Positions 41,230-50,040 of a DNA stretch of 64,000 nt are shown here, one piece after another. The DNA comes from Sorangium cellulosum So ce56. Its GTDB lineage: Bacteria > Myxococcota_A > Polyangia > Polyangiales > Polyangiaceae. Both the position numbers and the translations under genes were made by a program. The number at the start of each line of letters is the position of its first letter. The stretch's first letter is position 1. Where the stretch lies: the NCBI RefSeq assembly GCF_000067165.1, contig NC_010162.1, positions 6,889,001-6,953,000 on the forward strand, written 5' to 3'. The notes beneath the pieces are model-generated. The model was not told the DNA's origin, searched no databases, and was given only the letters and a program-made list of their open reading frames with translations.

Positions 41230-43898
41230 GTCGCGCCTCCAGGAGCCGGCGCCGCCTGCCGGTCGAACCGGGTGAACTCGACGCTCGCCTCGGCGAACGT
41301 CGTCCGGTTGTCGCCGCGCGCGCGGCTGAAATCGGCCCGGCAGAGCTGCGCGCCCGTGAAGTCGGCCCCCGCCAGGCGCGATTTCGAGAGGATCGCCTCC
41401 GTCAGGTTGCACCCGCGGAGCGACGCGCGGTCGAGGTTCGTCCGGATCAAGAGGGCGTTCTTCATGACGGCGCGGTCGAAGGTCGCGTCCGTCGCGTCCG
41501 CCTCGGAGAGATCGGTCATCGTCATCTGGGCTCGATCGAACCGCGCGCCGCGCAGGTCCGTCGTCCGGAAGCAGGTCTTGTCGAGCACGGCGTCGCGGAA
41601 GTCGGCCTCCGGCAGGCCGCTCTTGTGGACGGCGACCCCCTCGGAGAAGCGCGCCCCCGCGAAGCGCGCCTTCGCCCCGGTGCAGCTCATCAGCGACGTC
41701 TTGTGCAGCCGAGCGCCCGAGAAGTCCGTGCCGTCGAGCGAGCACTCGAGGAGCATCGCCCGCTCGAGGTTCGCCCCGGCGAGGTTCGCCCCGGCGAAGC
41801 TCGTCTGGAGGAACGAGCAGAGCGAGAGATCCGCGCCCGAGAGATCCACGCCACCCCAGCTCACCTGGAGGGCGTCGGCGCGCTCGAGCTTCGCCCGCTT
41901 CAGGCTCGCCCCGGCGAGCCTCGCGCCCATCAGGACGGCCTCGGTCAGATCGGCGTCGTCGAACACCGCGCCCTCGAGGTTCGCCTTGCCCAGGTTCGCG
42001 CCCCGGAGCCGCGCGCCCGTGAGGTTCGCACCAGAGAGGTCGGCCTTCGCGAGCACCGCGCCCTCGAGCACCGCGCCCGAGAGGTCGGCGCCGCGCAGGT
42101 CGGCCCCCTCGAGGAACGCGCGCGCGAAGCGCATCCCCCGCAGGTCGACCCCGCGGAAGTCGGCGCCGGTGAGGTCGCGCTCGTCGAGCGGCTCGCCCGC
42201 CTCGCGCGCCGCATCGACGACGACGCGCGCCATCTGCGAGGCCTCGGCGGTCATCGGCAGGGCCGCGGATCGCAGGTGCGCCGAGCCGCGGTAGCCCTCG
42301 CGCGCCGCCTGCTCGAGACGGAGCAGCTGCTCGGGGAACCCTGGATCCGCGAGCATCGCCTCCAGCTCGAGGTTCGGCACGCCGCCGAGGCGCGCCGCCT
42401 CGGCCAGCTCCGCGTACTGCTGGAGCTGCGCCTTGGCCGAGAAGCGCGGCGGGCCGCCGGGCGGCTCCTCCCCGGTCTGGCCGCGCCGGAGCGCCTCCTC
42501 GGACACGTCCATCTCGGCGGCCTGCGCCTTCATGCGCTCCTCGGCCTCCTTCTTCAGGCGCTCGGCCCTCTCCTTCTCTTCCTCCATCTTCCGCGACGCC
42601 GCGTCGAGGTACGTCACCAGCGCGTCGAGATCGTCGACCGGCGGAGGCGCCTCGTCCTCCGGAAGCGGCGCGTCGAGGCCGAAGCGCGCCGGGTCGATGC
42701 CGTCCGCGAGCAGCTCCTCGCGGCGGCGCTCGCGCTCCCGCTCCGCGCCGCGCCGCAGGTTCTGCGAGGCGAGGTTCTCGCTCTTGAGCCACTGCACCAT
42801 CTCGATGCCGGCGACGTTCGCGGCGACGCCCGACTCGCGCGGCGGCATGAGATCGCTGTCGCTGAGGGACGCGATCGAGCCCCGGTCCTTGTCGATCCGC
42901 CGGGCGAGCGCCTCGCGGTAGTGCTCGATCGGCCGGGGGCGGCCGATCTCCTCGCAGGCGACGACGAGGTCGACGATCTCCCCGGCGTCGTCGTCGGCCA
43001 CGGGCATCGAGCCGTGGAAGATCACGACGCCGAGGTTGGCCGAGGGGAAGAGCCACACCGTGTCGCAGCGGACGGGCAGATCCAGGAACGCCTCCCCGCT
43101 CGCGTCGCGGCGGGTGACGAGCACGCGCGCGGCGAGGCCGGGGAGCGCGCCCTCGATGCGCGGGCGCGTCGGGTGCATGTTCTCCACGAGGAACGCCTCG
43201 TCGCCGCGGAGCGGCTCGGCGAGCCATTGATCGCTCGGCGCGACGTTGAAGAAGGCGGGATCGACGTCGGGCGGCAGGCCGGGCGCCCACTTCTCGGCGT
43301 AGTCCGCGCCGTACGTCCCCGCGCGGGCGCGGCGCTGGCCGAACGTCACGTCCATCGCGAGGAAGGACGCCGGGCCTGGCCGGTCGCCGGGCGAGCGGAT
43401 CAGCGCGCCGTAGTGCTCCACGTTCGGCAGCGGCCGGACCCGCTGCCCGCCGCGCTCGATCTCCTCGATCCCCTTCCCGTAGGGGTTCGCCGCGTCCTTC
43501 GGCCCGCCGAGCGCGCGCGCCCAGTCGATGGGCATCTCCGAGAACGGCTCCGGCTCCGTGAAGCCGTGGCCGCTCCAGTGCCGGTCGCCCAGCACGGCCA
43601 GGCGCTTGTCGACGGAGCCGAGCCGCGCGCGGACGAACGACGCGCCGACGCGGCGGCCCTCCGGGGCGTGGCACCGGCCCGCGACGAGCAGCTCGCCGCG
43701 CGCCTTCGTGATGCCGTCGTCGAGCGGAAGGCTCCCGAGCGCCGCCGTCGCGGCCTGCCAGAACGACATCTCATCGACGAGCGCGCGCGGCGCGTCGAGG
43801 GGGAACGCCATCATGGCGCCCACGTGGAACCTGAGGCGCCGCGCGACCTCGACGACGCGCGTGAGCGCCGGGACCTTGAGGGGTTTGACGACTCGCAT
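41226..43898 (-). CDS. DUF2169 protein with C-terminal pentapeptide repeats
   Basis: An 890-residue two-part protein. Residues 1-320 match DUF2169, a VgrG-linked adaptor/chaperone-like family (LVDEMSFWQAATAALGSLPL, LLVAGRCHAPEGRRVGASFV, EPFSEMPIDWARALGGPKDA, DQWLAEPLRGDEAFLVENMH). A charged coiled-coil-like segment follows (AASRKMEEEKERAERLKKEA). From about 590 there are pentapeptide repeats (DLTGADFRGVDLRGMRFARA, ADLSGANLTGARLRGANLGK) to the end. It starts 6 bp after VgrG and overlaps the next pentapeptide gene. In characterised clusters DUF2169 proteins act close to the spike; here the fused repeats could carry or fold the cargo, which is inference. Confidence 0.87.
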   Translation of the reverse strand: MRVVKPLKVPALTRVVEVARRLRFHVGAMMAFPLDAPRALVDEMSFWQAATAALGSLPLDDGITKARGELLVAGRCHAPEGRRVGASFVRARLGSVDKRLAVLGDRHWSGHGFTEPEPFSEMPIDWARALGGPKDAANPYGKGIEEIERGGQRVRPLPNVEHYGALIRSPGDRPGPASFLAMDVTFGQRRARAGTYGADYAEKWAPGLPPDVDPAFFNVAPSDQWLAEPLRGDEAFLVENMHPTRPRIEGALPGLAARVLVTRRDASGEAFLDLPVRCDTVWLFPSANLGVVIFHGSMPVADDDAGEIVDLVVACEEIGRPRPIEHYREALARRIDKDRGSIASLSDSDLMPPRESGVAANVAGIEMVQWLKSENLASQNLRRGAERERERRREELLADGIDPARFGLDAPLPEDEAPPPVDDLDALVTYLDAASRKMEEEKERAERLKKEAEERMKAQAAEMDVSEEALRRGQTGEEPPGGPPRFSAKAQLQQYAELAEAARLGGVPNLELEAMLADPGFPEQLLRLEQAAREGYRGSAHLRSAALPMTAEASQMARVVVDAAREAGEPLDERDLTGADFRGVDLRGMRFARAFLEGADLRGADLSGAVLEGAVLAKADLSGANLTGARLRGANLGKANLEGAVFDDADLTEAVLMGARLAGASLKRAKLERADALQVSWGGVDLSGADLSLCSFLQTSFAGANLAGANLERAMLLECSLDGTDFSGARLHKTSLMSCTGAKARFAGARFSEGVAVHKSGLPEADFRDAVLDKTCFRTTDLRGARFDRAQMTMTDLSEADATDATFDRAVMKNALLIRTNLDRASLRGCNLTEAILSKSRLAGADFTGAQLCRADFSRARGDNRTTFAEASVEFTRFDRQAAPAPGGAT

Positions 43899-43904
43899 CC
43901 GCGC

Positions 43905-46340
43905 TCAGATCTTCGTGAAGGCGCTGTTCCACGCGATGACCCCCGCGAGGGTCAGCGCGACCGCCTGCTGCTTCAGGTAGGTGCCGAATTGATCCATCTT
44001 CGCGCCGACGGCCTTCTTGTCGAACGCGGCGAAGTCGAGCTTGATCAACGACGTCTCGAGCTTGAGCAAGTAGGCCTGCTGGGCGAGCGCGGCGTGGTCC
44101 GTCTTGATGACGCCGGTCGCGCCCTTGTAGAAGTAGAGCTCGTGCTTGTTCGGCGTGAGGTCGAACGTCAGCCCGAGCACCTCCCACTTCAGGTTGGTGG
44201 CCGTGATCTTCGCGTTGGGCGCCTTGATCAGGAAGTTCGTGTCGGACTTCAGGTCGACGTCCCCGCCGAAGTGGCCCTTCCACGTGGTGGCGACCTCCGT
44301 CTTCCAGCTCTTGTAGTCGTCGAAGTTCTCGGCCGTGACCTTGTGCATCCACGGCCCGGTCACCGTCGACGAGCCCTCCGGCTCGATCGTCTGCTCGAAC
44401 GTGCCGTGGACGTCGTGCTTCATCCCACCGCTCGTGATGGTCAGCGTCATCCCGTCGGTGATTGTCTGCTTCATGCCGCCGGCTTCCACCGTGTCCTCGC
44501 GGCCCGTCTTGATCGTGGTCTTGCGCGTCGCGTAGTAGGTCTCCTCCGCCGCGGCGGTGACCTGGAGCGTGTACGTCCCGCCGACGCCCGCCCAGAGGTT
44601 GCAGACCACCATGCTGAACTTGTTGCCGCTGACGTTCTCCCAGGAGTCGCCGCCGATCCATGAGCCGCCGTTCCCACACGTCGTCTCCAGGTAGCTGAAG
44701 GTGACGTCGACGAGGCTGCTGCCGGCGATGGCCGGGTCGGCGTTCTCGGGGGACAGGAACGTGCCGGTCTGCTTGTCGCCGTCGCCCGTGTAGACCGAGC
44801 CGTGGTTGCCGCTCGGCGTCCCCATGTAGATGCCGGTGCGGTTGTTCGGCGTGTGGAGGAAGATGAACTCCTTGCCCAGCTCGTCCTCGAGCACGAGCTG
44901 GTTGCCGCTCCCGGTCCGGATGATGTTCTGGCTGAGGTTGCGCTCCGCGACGACGCTCGGCCGATGCGCGTTGGGCACGACGCCGGCGATGAAGGGCCGG
45001 TCGGGGTCGCCGCCGAGGAAGGCGATCATCACCTCGGTGCCCTTGCGCAGCGGGAAATGGAAGCCCTCCGTCGTCCCGCCGTGCGGCTGCATCATGCGCA
45101 CCCGCGTCGAGATGCGTGCGTCGGGCAGGCCGCTCGTGTCGAACTCGAAGCGCACGAGGTAGCGGCCGTCGGCGTCGATCTGCGCGTACTGGCTGTCGGC
45201 GGGGCCGCAGACGATCGCGTTCTCGAACCCGTAGATGCGCGGCCACGGCGTCGCCTGCGGCGCGCGGAACTGCACGTCGGCCGGGATCGCGAGCAGCTTG
45301 ATCGCGTAGATGTCCTTGGCCGAGAGCCCCGTCAGCCGCGCGACCTCGGGCGTGATCCCGGCGATCGACGCGCTGTGCTGCACCTCCAGCGCGAGCCACT
45401 GGTCGACGATGTCGGCGGGCTGATCGTCCAGCGAGAACCGGTACCCGGCCCGCGGCCCGAGCGCGTCGCCGCTCCCGCGCAGGGTCACCTCGCGGCAGCC
45501 GATCGACTGCGCGCGCACCTGCGCGAGGCGCTCGGCGTCGCTCTGCACGAAGACGCGGAAGCCGTACTCGCGGATCGCGCCCACCCCGTTCGCGGTGATG
45601 CTGCTCTCGCCCTTCACCGACGCGGACGGGTTCGCGTAGTTGTAGTCGGCGATGGTGACCGTCTTCGGGAGCCACTGCACGTTCTGCTCGATCTGGTGCA
45701 GGCCCGGCGGCGCGGTCACGTCGTCGCCGAAGAGCGGGACGTAGCGCACGACCCCGCCGCCCGGGAAGTCGTCGTGCAGCCCGCGATCGTCGACGATGAC
45801 GAGCACCTCACCGGGCCCGTCCTCCGGGTGCTCGAAGAAGTAGTAGAGGCCCTCGCGCTCGAGCCACCGGTGAAAGAACGCGAGGTGCGTCTCGCGGTAC
45901 TGCGCGACGAACTCCTCGACCGGGTAGTCGCCGTCGTTGATCGAGAAGCGGAAGTCGCTGCCCGCGAGCCCGCCGTTCTGGAGCGTCGCCGAGAGGAACT
46001 CCTTGACGGGCTGGTTCGTGAAGACGTGGCTGCGCCAGAAGTGGCGCAGGAACCAGAGCTTCGGCACGAGCAGCGCCTGGTACAGCGCCCGCTCCGCGTT
46101 CTGGTGCAAGAGGCGAACGCTCGCGATGACGCCGTGCACGACGAGCGGGTCCTTCCCGTCGCCGCGGCTCGCGCGCACCGTCGCCCGCTCGCCCACCGCC
46201 TTGCGCACGTCGGTGCTCGTCGGGACGGAGAAGAAGAGCTCGAACTCGTACGGCTGCGAGACGTGCTCGGTACCGCGGAAACCGATGAAAGCAACGCTTG
46301 CGAGAGCCGAGCACGAGAGCGAGAAACCGTCTGGGCGCAT
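43905..46340 (-). CDS. vgrG: Type VI secretion spike protein VgrG (TssI) with C-terminal extension
   Basis: An 811-residue trimeric spike protein. The gp27-like base is at about 20-400 (HVSQPYEFELFFSVPTSTDV, WFLRHFWRSHVFTNQPVKEF, FHRWLEREGLYYFFEHPEDG). The gp5-like OB part reads YAQIDADGRYLVRFEFDTSG and RMMQPHGGTTEGFHFPLRKG, TEVMIAFLGGDPDRPFIAGV. The DUF2345-like needle follows (SQNIIRTGSGNQLVLEDELG, KEFIFLHTPNNRTGIYM). The last 250 residues are an atypical extension of beta repeats (MKQTITDGMTLTITSGGMKH) ending in helices with a hydrophobic AVALTLAGVIAWNSAF. The ATG at 46340 has GGGGAGG 8 nt upstream. No sheath, baseplate or ClpV genes are in the window. Confidence 0.93.
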   Translation of the reverse strand: MRPDGFSLSCSALASVAFIGFRGTEHVSQPYEFELFFSVPTSTDVRKAVGERATVRASRGDGKDPLVVHGVIASVRLLHQNAERALYQALLVPKLWFLRHFWRSHVFTNQPVKEFLSATLQNGGLAGSDFRFSINDGDYPVEEFVAQYRETHLAFFHRWLEREGLYYFFEHPEDGPGEVLVIVDDRGLHDDFPGGGVVRYVPLFGDDVTAPPGLHQIEQNVQWLPKTVTIADYNYANPSASVKGESSITANGVGAIREYGFRVFVQSDAERLAQVRAQSIGCREVTLRGSGDALGPRAGYRFSLDDQPADIVDQWLALEVQHSASIAGITPEVARLTGLSAKDIYAIKLLAIPADVQFRAPQATPWPRIYGFENAIVCGPADSQYAQIDADGRYLVRFEFDTSGLPDARISTRVRMMQPHGGTTEGFHFPLRKGTEVMIAFLGGDPDRPFIAGVVPNAHRPSVVAERNLSQNIIRTGSGNQLVLEDELGKEFIFLHTPNNRTGIYMGTPSGNHGSVYTGDGDKQTGTFLSPENADPAIAGSSLVDVTFSYLETTCGNGGSWIGGDSWENVSGNKFSMVVCNLWAGVGGTYTLQVTAAAEETYYATRKTTIKTGREDTVEAGGMKQTITDGMTLTITSGGMKHDVHGTFEQTIEPEGSSTVTGPWMHKVTAENFDDYKSWKTEVATTWKGHFGGDVDLKSDTNFLIKAPNAKITATNLKWEVLGLTFDLTPNKHELYFYKGATGVIKTDHAALAQQAYLLKLETSLIKLDFAAFDKKAVGAKMDQFGTYLKQQAVALTLAGVIAWNSAFTKI

Positions 46341-46682
46341 GGAGAGCCTCCCCATCCCTGGCCTGGTGTTGAGGGCGGAATCTCCGTGCATCGCGTCGCG
46401 GCGTCAACGTCTGCATGCGCCACGAGGGTGCTGTGGAACAGCGGATCCGGTGGTGGGACGAGCGCGCACCTGTGCGACGTTCGCCGGGCAGCGCGGGCTC
46501 GATGACGCGCGCTTGCCGAGCTCGTTGCGCTCGTGTGCCGCGCCGTCACCGCGCGCGTGCGCCGCGCCCTCACCGCGCGTGCGCCGCGTCCGCGTGCGTA
46601 CCGTGTGCGCCCTGCGCGCGCATCGTGCACGCCCTGCGCGCGCACCGTCTGCGCGCTGCAGCCGTACCGTGTGCGTGCCGCG
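46341..46682. other. Intergenic region with low-complexity GTGCGC repeats
   Basis: No gene is supported. From about 46540 to 46690 the sequence is an irregular array of gtgcgcc, gtgcgc and accgtgtgc motifs (cgtaccgtgtgcgccctgcg and variants). It separates the VgrG promoter from the end of the formylglutamate hydrolase gene. Confidence 0.5.
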
Positions 46683-47477
46683 TTATCGCGCTGCTGCACT
46701 CGTGAGCGCGGCGATGACGCTGCGGGTGAAGCCGCGAAGGCGCGCGACGTCGTCGGGGCGGAGGGCGAGGGTGCGCGCGTCGCAGTAGAGCCTGCGGGCG
46801 ATCTCGATCTGGAGCGCGTGGACCCCTTCGTCGCGGCGCGCGTGCCGCTCGAGCGCGTGGCCGCCCGGGAAGGGATCGTCGAGCGCGAGCGAGAGGCCGT
46901 GCGCGCGCGCGACCTCGGCGACCGCGTTGCGCGCCCAGCCCGCCGCGCTCTCGCCGCGCCGGGTCCCGAGCACGACGTCGGCGGCGCCCGGGAACATGAC
47001 ATCGGGGTACGTGTGCCCGGAGACGAGGATCGCGGCGCCGTGGCGCGCGCGCGCCTCGGCGAGGCGAGCGGCGATCTCCGCGTGGTACGGCTCGAACACG
47101 TCGCGGACGCGGCGCTCGACCTCCGCGCGGGGTGGTGCGCTCTCGAGCCACTGCTCGCCGCTCGCGGAGCGCCGCCGCACCTCCCGCAGCCCGTAGGGGA
47201 GCTTGTCCTCGTAGGGCGTGGGCACGCGCGGGGCCGTGTTGAGGTCGATGACGAAGCGGCTCGCCGTCGCGACGACGAGCGCGGCCCCCTCGAGCGTGAC
47301 GTCGCCGAAGAGCGCGTCCGCCGCGACGTCCGCGTCGGCCGCGAGGGCGCGCTCCGGCACGCGCGTGAAGCGCGCCGCGAGCTCGTCCACGACGAGGCTC
47401 GCGTGCGGGACCTCGACGACGATCGGCCCCGCCGTGTCAGGCTCGTGGACGCGGAACGGAGGCGGCGTGGCAGGCAT
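46683..47477 (-). CDS. N-formylglutamate amidohydrolase
   Basis: A 264-residue hydrolase expected to release formate from N-formylglutamate, the last step of one histidine-degradation route. Family marks: IVVEVPHASLVVDELAARF, ALAADADVAADALFGDVTLE (metal-binding Asp pattern), SRFVIDLNTAPR, HGAAILVSGHTYPDVMF and RRDEGVHALQIEIARRLYCD, the most conserved block. CGGAGC lies 6 nt before the ATG. No other hut genes are nearby, so it may serve a wider deformylase role. It is divergent from the GIDE-like gene. Confidence 0.85.
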   Translation of the reverse strand: MPATPPPFRVHEPDTAGPIVVEVPHASLVVDELAARFTRVPERALAADADVAADALFGDVTLEGAALVVATASRFVIDLNTAPRVPTPYEDKLPYGLREVRRRSASGEQWLESAPPRAEVERRVRDVFEPYHAEIAARLAEARARHGAAILVSGHTYPDVMFPGAADVVLGTRRGESAAGWARNAVAEVARAHGLSLALDDPFPGGHALERHARRDEGVHALQIEIARRLYCDARTLALRPDDVARLRGFTRSVIAALTSAAAR

Positions 47478-47549
47478 CGTTGCTCCGGAAGGTAGGCGCG
47501 CGCCGGGTTTTTCGCACGGGCGCGCCGGTTTGCGCTCTCATGGCGGGCC

Positions 47550-48695
47550 ATGGAACCCCGGATCTGGCTGCTCGTGAGCCGATACCACCTCGACGCCGGG
47601 CTGTCGTCGCTCCTGGTGGACGGCGCCGCGACGGCCTGCTTGCTCGTCCTCGCGGCGCTCGCGCTCCGGCTCTCGCGCCGGCAGCGCCGCGCCGCCGCGC
47701 GGGCCGAGGCCTCGTTCATGCCCGGCGCCGCGCTCGCGCCCGGCGAGGCCGTCGTCGCGGGCACCGTCGAGCGGGAGCAAGGCGCGGACGTGGCGGTGCG
47801 CGTCGAGGTCGAGCAGGAAGGGTCCGAGTCCGAGACCTCCGGGGTCTGGACCCACCAGTGGGCCGAGACCGGCCGCAAGGTCCATGTCCACCCCTTCTAT
47901 CTCCGCCACGCGTCCGGCGCGCGCATCCGGGTCGAGCCGGGCGAGGACGTGCAGCTCGTCGACGCGCTCGACGGCATGATCCGGGTCGATCTCACCCGGC
48001 GCGTCCGCGTGGCTGAGCTCATCCCAGGCGAGAGGGTCTTCGCGATGGGCGAGCTCCGGCGCGCGCCCGATCCCGAGGCGCAGGCCCAGGGGTACCGCGA
48101 GCAGGCGCAGGGATACCTGCTCGTGCCCCCGCGCGGAGGGCGCATGCTCCTCTCGTCCGAGCTCCTCGGCGAGCGGTTCGCGCGCAGGGCGGCGTTCCAC
48201 CGGCGGTGGGCCATCACCGCGGCCGTCGCGTCGCTCGTGTTCAACATGGCGTTCGCGGCCTTCCACGCGCGCCGCTGGCTGGGCGAGACGGTGGACGCCC
48301 GCGTGACGCAGCTCCAGGAAAACGACGACGGCGACCACACCCGCTTCGAGGTCACGATGCGGGGCGAAGGCGGCGCCGCCTTCTCCGACGAGGTGTCCTA
48401 CGGCGCGTTCGCCCGGCTCCGCGAGGGCGAGACGGTGAAGGCGCGTTATGTCCCCTCGTGGAGCTCAGCCAGCGCGATCGGCCCCGACGTGACGGCCCAC
48501 TCCGTGGCCTACGCCGCCTTGCCGCTCCTCGGCGTCATCGCGCTCGCGTATCTCGCTCGCGCGCAGGCCACACGGCCCTGGTACGAGAAGAAGCTGATCG
48601 AACAGGGGAGCGGCAAGCTCGCAGAGACCCTGTCTTCCCCGCAGCAGGCCCCGAAGCGCCCGGAGGGCCGCCGCCGGGACCCCGCTTCTGGATGA
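47550..48695 (+). CDS. Membrane protein with GIDE-like domain
   Basis: A 381-residue protein with a membrane helix near 25-45 (AATACLLVLAALALRLSRRQ) and two more after 220 (WAITAAVASLVFNMAFAAFH, AAVAYAALPLLGVIALAYLA-like). Between them is a soluble beta-rich domain: LAPGEAVVAGTVEREQGADV, VWTHQWAETGRKVHVHPFYL, RIRVEPGEDVQLVDALDGMI. This resembles the GIDE (mulan) domain found alone in many bacterial membrane proteins, without the RING finger of the eukaryotic ligase. A bacterial function is not established. A strong hairpin at 48829-48883 separates it from the convergent PEBP gene. Confidence 0.72.
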   Translation: MEPRIWLLVSRYHLDAGLSSLLVDGAATACLLVLAALALRLSRRQRRAAARAEASFMPGAALAPGEAVVAGTVEREQGADVAVRVEVEQEGSESETSGVWTHQWAETGRKVHVHPFYLRHASGARIRVEPGEDVQLVDALDGMIRVDLTRRVRVAELIPGERVFAMGELRRAPDPEAQAQGYREQAQGYLLVPPRGGRMLLSSELLGERFARRAAFHRRWAITAAVASLVFNMAFAAFHARRWLGETVDARVTQLQENDDGDHTRFEVTMRGEGGAAFSDEVSYGAFARLREGETVKARYVPSWSSASAIGPDVTAHSVAYAALPLLGVIALAYLARAQATRPWYEKKLIEQGSGKLAETLSSPQQAPKRPEGRRRDPASG

Positions 48696-48828
48696 CGGAC
48701 GGCTCGAGTCGGCAGGCGCTGCGCGTCCGACGACGGTCATCGAGACATCGCACCTGCGACCCGGGGGTCAGGATCGAGAGCTGACAGATCCCCTCATTTC
48801 GTTGGCATCACGGGAAAGAGAAACGTGA

Positions 48829-48883
48829 ACAGGGAGGCGTGGAGATAGCGAGATTCATGGGATTTCACTCCCCGCCTCCCTGT
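48829..48883. terminator. Long hairpin between convergent genes
   Basis: ACAGGGAGGCGTGGAG (48829-48844) pairs with CTCCCCGCCTCCCTGT (48868-48883) with one mismatch and a 23-nt loop, between the GIDE-like and PEBP genes. Likely a shared terminator or mRNA-stabilising stem. Confidence 0.65.
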
Positions 48884-48939
48884 AAATCTCCTCGAAACAT
48901 TCGAGAGGATGCTTCAGGACCGAGAAAGCAGCTGCCGCT

Positions 48940-49761
48940 TCATCGAGTCGAGAAGGCGTTGGACGTGCCGGTGAGCTTCGCGCTGCCCAGGTTCTTCGCC
49001 TCGAGCTTGGTCTCCGCGTCCCTCACTGCAGCCGTGCCGGTGCCCGTGATCGTGATCGACTCCTCGGCGAGCGCGTAGATCGTGAACTCGTAGGTGTCGG
49101 TCTTCGTGCCGGTGCTGGAGCCGAAATTGGGGCAAGGCCCGAGGTAGTTCGAGTTCTGCTTGGCGCCGAGCTCCGTCGCGTCCGCCTGCTTGAACCCCTC
49201 GGGCAGCGAGGTGGTGGTGGCAGGAATGTTGTACAGAACCCAGTGATAGCCGTTGGCCTGCGAAGGCGTCGCGTGCGCCAGGGTGACATCGATGAAGGTG
49301 ATGGCGTAGCTCTTCGTACCCGCGGGCCCCGGGGTCCAGTGGAGCTCCGGCATGACGCTGTTCTGGAAGCCGGCGGTCTGGCAGGTGTACTTGTCGGCGA
49401 ACTTGGCGCCTTCCTCGTGATTGGTGCTCGCGAGCGCGAACTCCTCGGAGGGCGCGCCGCCGCTCCCTCCGGAGCCGCCCTCTCCGCTCCCGCCTGCGCC
49501 CGTCGCGCCGCCCTCTCCGCTGCCCCCGGCCCCCGACGTCGTGGTGGTCGTGGGGTCGCCGCCGCTCGAGCTCGAGCTGTCGGCGCTGCTGCTGGTGCTG
49601 CCGCTGCTGCTGGCGCTCTGGGAGCTGGTGCTCGCCGCGGTCCCGCCGCCGTCCCCCGACACATCGGGATCGCTGCTGGAGCAGTTCAGGATGGCGAATG
49701 GCATGGCCGCGAAGGCGAGGTATCGAGCGCTACGTGTGAGCCTATCCGTGATGGTACGCAT
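48940..49761 (-). CDS. YbhB/YbcL-type phosphatidylethanolamine-binding lipoprotein
   Basis: A 273-residue lipoprotein with signal MRTITDRLTRSARYLAFAAM and lipobox AILNC, then a Ser/Thr- and Gly-rich linker, and from about residue 108 a PEBP (Raf-kinase-inhibitor-like) fold. Landmarks are NSVMPELHWTPGPAGTKSYA, ITFIDVT, GYHWVLYNIPATTTSLPEGF, NYLGPCPNFGSSTGTKTDTY and EFTIYALAEESIT. Bacterial YbhB/YbcL proteins bind small ligands through the DPD/HW pocket, but their physiological role is mostly unknown. The HW pair is present. The ATG at 49761 lacks a strong ribosome site. Confidence 0.85.
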   Translation of the reverse strand: MRTITDRLTRSARYLAFAAMPFAILNCSSSDPDVSGDGGGTAASTSSQSASSSGSTSSSADSSSSSGGDPTTTTTSGAGGSGEGGATGAGGSGEGGSGGSGGAPSEEFALASTNHEEGAKFADKYTCQTAGFQNSVMPELHWTPGPAGTKSYAITFIDVTLAHATPSQANGYHWVLYNIPATTTSLPEGFKQADATELGAKQNSNYLGPCPNFGSSTGTKTDTYEFTIYALAEESITITGTGTAAVRDAETKLEAKNLGSAKLTGTSNAFSTR

Positions 49762-49982
49762 TGGCGCATGATGCCACACCGGCGTTCCTATCGCGATGAC
49801 AGTCGCTTCTCCCCTTGCGACAAAGATCCGCAATTTAGCGGTACATTTCCCGGAACAGTGAGTGATTGAGAAATGTGAACGTTGACATGAACGCGCCTTG
49901 CGCGACACATCGCTCCAGGTCTCTCCTCAGCTCGCCAGAGAGGAAGAGGCGGAGCGGAGGGCCCTTGACACCGCGCAAGAGC

Positions 49983-50014
49983 GGGCAGGAGCGCCCGCGA
50001 GGACGCTCCTGCCC
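49983..50014. terminator. Hairpin downstream of the PL3 pectate lyase gene
   Basis: GGGCAGGAGCG (49983-49993) and CGCTCCTGCCC (50004-50014) form a perfect 11-bp stem just past the minus-strand stop at 50041. There is no T-tract. Confidence 0.6.
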
Positions 50015-50040
50015 TGGCGGAAATGTGCAGAACCGCAGGG

